This document shows, piece by piece, positions 60,533 to 64,000 of a DNA stretch of 64,000 nucleotides. Below the pieces are notes generated by a model. It saw nothing but the letters and a program-made list of their open reading frames with translations. It ran no database searches and had not been told where the DNA came from. Position 1 is the stretch's first letter, and each line of letters begins with the position of its first letter. The stretch comes from Clostridiales bacterium (GTDB lineage: Bacteria; Bacillota; Clostridia; Christensenellales; Aristaeellaceae): NCBI GenBank assembly GCA_017569285.1, contig CP069419.1, forward strand, positions 1 through 64,000. Direction: 5' to 3'. The translations under genes were made by a program, and so were the position numbers.

Positions 60533-61666
60533 TTACAATCCCAGGTCAGTCCATGCGTTCTGCAATGACTCAATGATATTCAAATGCTGCGGACAGGCTG
60601 CCTCGCAGGCACCGCATCCGACGCATTTGTCCGCTCCGGAACCATTCTTCAGGATATTTCCAAGCTCCCAGCTATGCTTTGGATCCGTATCATACAAGGA
60701 TACATTATTCCAGGCAGAGAATAAACCCGGAATATTGACGCCGTTCGGGCAGGGCATGCAATAACGGCAGCCGGTACAGCTGATTTTTGTGCGGCTGATA
60801 TATGCGCTGCGTACATCGTCCATCAAATGCAGTTCATCAGGACTCATAATACCGGGTTCCACTGTATCGAAGATCCGGAGGTTTTCATCAATCTGCTCCG
60901 GTTCATTGCAACCGGAAAGAACCACAGAAACCGCCGGATGATTGCATAACCATCGGAATGCCCATTCCACAGCCGACCTTTTTATCGGAAAAGCATCATA
61001 AAGCGCCTGCACATTTTGCGGAGCATTTGCCAGGCGGCCTCCGAGCAGACCTTCCATGATCACAACCGGAATTCCTTTGCTTCCGGCCAGTTCAAGCCCT
61101 CGGGTGCCGGCCTGGTTGTTGATATCCATAAAGTTATACTGAATCTGGACCATATCCCAGTCACTGTCGTTCAATATATATTCAAACTGATCATAGGGGC
61201 CATGAAAAGAAAAGCACTTATACCGGATTTTCCCGGCTTTTTTCATATCATCAAAAAACTCCGGCGCCCCGATGGATTTGAAGTATTCCCATTTTTCCCT
61301 GTTGATTCCATGCATGAGATAAAAATCAATATGATCCGTCTGCAGCTTTTTCAGCTCAGAATCAAGAAGAGCTTCCATCTCAGCCCGGTTGTGAACGGCT
61401 TCGGCCGGCATTTTCGTTGCAATGGTAACCCGATCCCGATACTCATCCAGCAGGGCTTTGCCCAGGACAATTTCAGAAGTTTTATTTAGGTAAACATATG
61501 CCGTATCCAGATATGTGACTCCTCCGTCAATTGCACGACGGATGAGTGAGACGGCTTTCTGTTCATCTATCACACTGTCACCGGACGCAGGACCGTTAAA
61601 CCGCATGCAGCCAAGTCCGAAAGCGGAGGAATAAATGCCGAGCTTTCCCATTAACCTTTTTTTCAT
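60533..61666 (-). CDS. aldo/keto reductase with C-terminal 4Fe-4S cluster domain
   Basis: 377 residues. The TIM-barrel aldo/keto reductase part has the early G-L-G-C-M-R-F, D-T-A-Y-V-Y and H-I-D-F-Y-L-M-H-G blocks. The C-terminal 90 residues add ferredoxin-like cysteines: C-T-G-C-R-Y-C-M-P-C-P and C-V-G-C-G-A-C-E-A-A-C-P, fit for two [4Fe-4S] clusters. This iron-sulfur form is common in anaerobes, with unknown substrates, often in sugar metabolism. The ATG at 61666 follows AAAGGAG by seven bases. It follows the GH10/GH9 genes and may be cotranscribed. Confidence 0.9.
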   Translation of the reverse strand: MKKRLMGKLGIYSSAFGLGCMRFNGPASGDSVIDEQKAVSLIRRAIDGGVTYLDTAYVYLNKTSEIVLGKALLDEYRDRVTIATKMPAEAVHNRAEMEALLDSELKKLQTDHIDFYLMHGINREKWEYFKSIGAPEFFDDMKKAGKIRYKCFSFHGPYDQFEYILNDSDWDMVQIQYNFMDINNQAGTRGLELAGSKGIPVVIMEGLLGGRLANAPQNVQALYDAFPIKRSAVEWAFRWLCNHPAVSVVLSGCNEPEQIDENLRIFDTVEPGIMSPDELHLMDDVRSAYISRTKISCTGCRYCMPCPNGVNIPGLFSAWNNVSLYDTDPKHSWELGNILKNGSGADKCVGCGACEAACPQHLNIIESLQNAWTDLGL

Positions 61667-61718
61667 ATTCTGACTCCTTTCATCTGTCTGAAAAATCAAT
61701 TGCATATCGCAAAACCGA

Positions 61719-63332
61719 TTATGAATGACTGACCATCATGAAAAATGCGCCGACGAATAAAGTGGGTGAATTCCAGTAAATTGCAATTTCATTGGTATCT
61801 GCAGACGGAAGCTCATCCAGGTAATACTTTGCAGGAGGAAGATCTTCCCCAAGCCGCTCCCTGTGAACCGGATATGGAAAACCTTTGTTCGGTCCGCCGA
61901 CAATCAACCCGGGAACCGGGTCATCAATTCCATCTGAACCGGAAGGACGATGATGCGGATGCATCACGGGTTTTTCCCCCAGACCTGTAACAAAACATAG
62001 ATCCAAGGCATTCATACCAAACGCGTAATGCCATTGAAGCAGCGCCGCTTTCCGCATATCTTCACGTCCGGTCAGCATATAATTCAGGATCATGGAAACG
62101 GCATTTGCCATAATCGGCAAGATACTGCCCCAGACATACTGATCCGGAGAAAGGGAAGTACCATATCCTGAAGCGGAAGACAATTTGAGTGCATTTTCAC
62201 TCTGCCGGAGAAAATCTGATTTCAGCCGGGAATAAAGAATGCTGCCGGATTTTTCGCGCATATCAAACAGGCAGCACAAGGCTCCCATTCCGCCGACATC
62301 CGACCATCCGAACTGCGTCAGATTCTGTCCGCTGCGATAAAGGTTTTCAGCAGCTTCCCGGAAATCCATGTCACCGGTGGCTGCAAATAGTTCACAGGCG
62401 GCCCAAAAACGATCATCTGAATCAGTTTTTTCCCCGTACCATCCGGTCCGGACCCCCTCTGGATTCCGAAACGGAATGAAATCCGGGTTCGCTTCCAGCC
62501 ATGTCCATCCTTTGAGAGCCGCCGCAAGCGCCCTGCCGGAAAAATCAATATCAAAATCGGCATAAACCCGAGAAGCAAGTGCAAGGCATGCGGAAGCGGC
62601 TGCCGTAGCACAATGCGAGACCGGCATGAGGTATTCTGGATCGGTATCATCGTGCGGCATGATAAACGGAGCAAAATGATCCTTGGTCAGTTTGTGGTAA
62701 AAAGCACCATCCGGACGCTGCATCTGCAGAATCCAGTCCAGCTCATACCGGGCCTCATTCAAAACGTCCGGAATACCGTTTCCTGATTCCGGAATATTCA
62801 GAGAACCGGAAAAGCTGGCCGGAAACAGCTTCCAGGCGTACAGCAGATGACCAACTGTAACAGCTCCGGGACCAACATATTTGCCGTAATCACCGGCATC
62901 ATGCCAGCCTCCGGTAATCCGACGGATTCTTTCACGGTTTTCCCATTCTGCTGCAGGCGCCGTGTGGCAAGCAGGATGTGCATATACTCCGGCATACTCT
63001 TTCTTCAGTTCACATCCGCAGCGCTGGAAATAGAATCCTTTGACCATCATATCAACGACAGGCTGCCATGGATTCTTCAAAACCGAGATCTTTCTGACAA
63101 ATCCATTATTTTCAAGTGTATAGCAGCCTTCAGGCAGAATCCCAAGGTCCAGGACTGAAACCGGATCTCCGGACGAATGATCAATCGGTGACGGCATTTG
63201 ATGCAATTCCCGCAGCAATCTGCCGGAGCCATCGGTCAGCCGGACCGTACCTTCACCCAGAAATGCGATATATACCGGCATTCCGGCCGCATATCCGGTC
63301 TGGTTTATCCGAAAAACAGGATGGTTATTCAT
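61719..63332 (-). CDS. glycoside hydrolase family 9 enzyme, no signal peptide
   Basis: 537 residues. A CelD_N-type immunoglobulin-like domain (to about 85) precedes the GH9 catalytic domain. The catalytic Asp pair is in G-G-W-H-D-A-G-D-Y-G-K-Y (D145, D148), and the acid Glu is E515 in N-E-I-A-I-Y-W-N-S-P. The H-H-R-P-S-G substrate-site motif is present. No signal peptide, so it likely cleaves imported cello-oligosaccharides, or beta-glucosides in the cytosol. The ATG at 63332 follows GTGGAGTG. It lies 13 bases after the GH10 gene. Confidence 0.92.
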   Translation of the reverse strand: MNNHPVFRINQTGYAAGMPVYIAFLGEGTVRLTDGSGRLLRELHQMPSPIDHSSGDPVSVLDLGILPEGCYTLENNGFVRKISVLKNPWQPVVDMMVKGFYFQRCGCELKKEYAGVYAHPACHTAPAAEWENRERIRRITGGWHDAGDYGKYVGPGAVTVGHLLYAWKLFPASFSGSLNIPESGNGIPDVLNEARYELDWILQMQRPDGAFYHKLTKDHFAPFIMPHDDTDPEYLMPVSHCATAAASACLALASRVYADFDIDFSGRALAAALKGWTWLEANPDFIPFRNPEGVRTGWYGEKTDSDDRFWAACELFAATGDMDFREAAENLYRSGQNLTQFGWSDVGGMGALCCLFDMREKSGSILYSRLKSDFLRQSENALKLSSASGYGTSLSPDQYVWGSILPIMANAVSMILNYMLTGREDMRKAALLQWHYAFGMNALDLCFVTGLGEKPVMHPHHRPSGSDGIDDPVPGLIVGGPNKGFPYPVHRERLGEDLPPAKYYLDELPSADTNEIAIYWNSPTLFVGAFFMMVSHS

Positions 63333-63345
63333 TGAAATCACTCCA

Positions 63346-64000
63346 CTACCGGTCAAGGCTCAGTTTCATGCTGACAGGAGCATCCAGCGTAAAGCAGGCA
63401 GATGCATCTCCGTCTGAAACACTATAATTTCCTTTATAGCCGGTGAAAGTAATATACCCGTTTTCATCAGTAATCAGCACGTTATGGGTTTCCCACTCAC
63501 CATGGATCAGTTCATGCAGTGCATAATAGGACGGTTTTTCCCGGTTATCCAAATATACAAAACCGGAAGGAGCATTCAGCCAGCATCCATCATTAAAATC
63601 CCATGTTGTGACTGCTTCCACAAGCGGATGGGCAAAGAGCACAGAATACATTTCGGTTATTTCACGGGCCTGACGCTCTTCACCTTCCGGTGTACTTGGC
63701 CATGTGTCAACCTGCCAGTCATTCAGGTCAACAATATGTGCCGGCATGATTTCACCGGAAACAAGCGTGTTTTCCGTAAAATGAATCGGAAGCCCAAACC
63801 GGGAAAACCTCTCCAGAACATTGTTCAGTTTTTCAAGTCCCCAGTAGCCCTGGTGCTGATGGCTCTGAATGCCGATGGCGCTGATCGGAACACCGGCTTC
63901 CAGGAGACCTTCCAGAAGGATTTCATATGAAACGCTTGTGTTGAAATCATTGATCAGGAGAGTTGCATCCGGATTGGTTTCCTTCGCGGCAGCAAAAACT
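63346..64000 (-). CDS. glycoside hydrolase family 10 xylanase, 5' end outside the window
   Basis: The frame stays open from the window edge; about 217 C-terminal residues are visible. Family GH10 endo-beta-1,4-xylanase features are I-G-I-Q-S-H-Q-H-Q-G-Y-W, the nucleophile block I-H-F-T-E-N-T, and the late T-T-W-D-F-N-D-G-C-W-L-N-A-P with R-E-K-P-S-Y-Y-A-L. The missing part would hold the acid/base Glu. Any signal peptide is beyond the window. It is the first gene of a GH10-GH9-reductase run. Confidence 0.9.
   Translation of the reverse strand, partial: VFAAAKETNPDATLLINDFNTSVSYEILLEGLLEAGVPISAIGIQSHQHQGYWGLEKLNNVLERFSRFGLPIHFTENTLVSGEIMPAHIVDLNDWQVDTWPSTPEGEERQAREITEMYSVLFAHPLVEAVTTWDFNDGCWLNAPSGFVYLDNREKPSYYALHELIHGEWETHNVLITDENGYITFTGYKGNYSVSDGDASACFTLDAPVSMKLSLDR

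Overview
The window looks like a chromosomal segment of a Gram-positive, fibre-degrading anaerobe of class Clostridia, probably from a gut or rumen (inference). The signs are strong AGGAGG-type ribosome binding sites, Firmicutes gene neighbourhoods (spoVB-like/mazG/hup/rqcP, ruvX/DUF1292, rpsO/pnp, pyrR/uracil permease), both S4-domain rescue proteins RqcP and YlmH, and plant cell wall enzymes of families GH5, GH9, GH10 and GH127. The species cannot be fixed from the sequence; an uncultured Christensenellales or Lachnospirales relative would fit.

Layout. 1-5541: tRNA/rRNA modification genes mnmE and rsmG with an alcohol dehydrogenase, radC and a YdcF-like gene between them, then a convergent ROK sugar kinase. 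5746-8131: secreted CotH-like kinase and a diguanylate cyclase. 8267-18952: an integrated element of about 10.7 kb, bounded by a 16-bp direct repeat inside a tRNA-Leu(UAA) gene. 19050-28529: GH127 arabinofuranosidase divergent from a LacI-like/GGDEF sensor, then a minus-strand run (DUF1292, ruvX, pnp, rpsO, pyrR, uracil permease). 28791-29304: a five-tRNA operon. 29345-32083: recX, serine hydrolase, lgt. 32254-42665: upp, a heterodimeric ABC exporter, a thioesterase, an unknown enzyme, a dihydrouridine synthase and two secreted proteins. 42672-50413: ispDF, rqcP, hup, mazG, a flippase and TrkH/TrkA. 50552-55774: GH5 cellulase, GNAT acetyltransferase, tRNA-Ser, rluB, proA, smpB, tmRNA and tRNA-Leu(GAG). 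55887-64000: an L,D-transpeptidase fused to a CapA-like domain, an rRNA methyltransferase, ylmH, an aldo-keto reductase, GH9 and a partial GH10.

The integrated element is the most unusual part. It has an integrase, a CI-like repressor with a consensus promoter, divergent excisionase-like genes and a DUF927 helicase/primase, then a train of very small genes, a PLD-like protein, a possible P27-type small terminase, a sigma factor and an ArpU-like regulator. It has no portal, capsid, large terminase, tail or lysis gene. The gene content suggests a phage satellite (PICI-like) rather than a prophage. It rebuilt its tRNA target and carries its own tRNA terminator; the displaced original 3' half remains at 8228-8282. 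Repeats at both ends look like integrase arm sites, and a 10-bp tandem repeat next to an AT-rich inverted repeat may be its replication origin.

Elsewhere the genes form familiar working groups: uracil salvage (pyrR, permease, upp) with a structured permease leader; ribosome rescue and quality control (smpB, ssrA, rqcP, ylmH); K+ uptake (TrkA, TrkH); cell envelope (lgt, LDT-CapA, flippase, CotH); and xylan/cellulose/arabinan breakdown. The GH9 enzyme has no signal peptide, so it probably acts on imported oligosaccharides.
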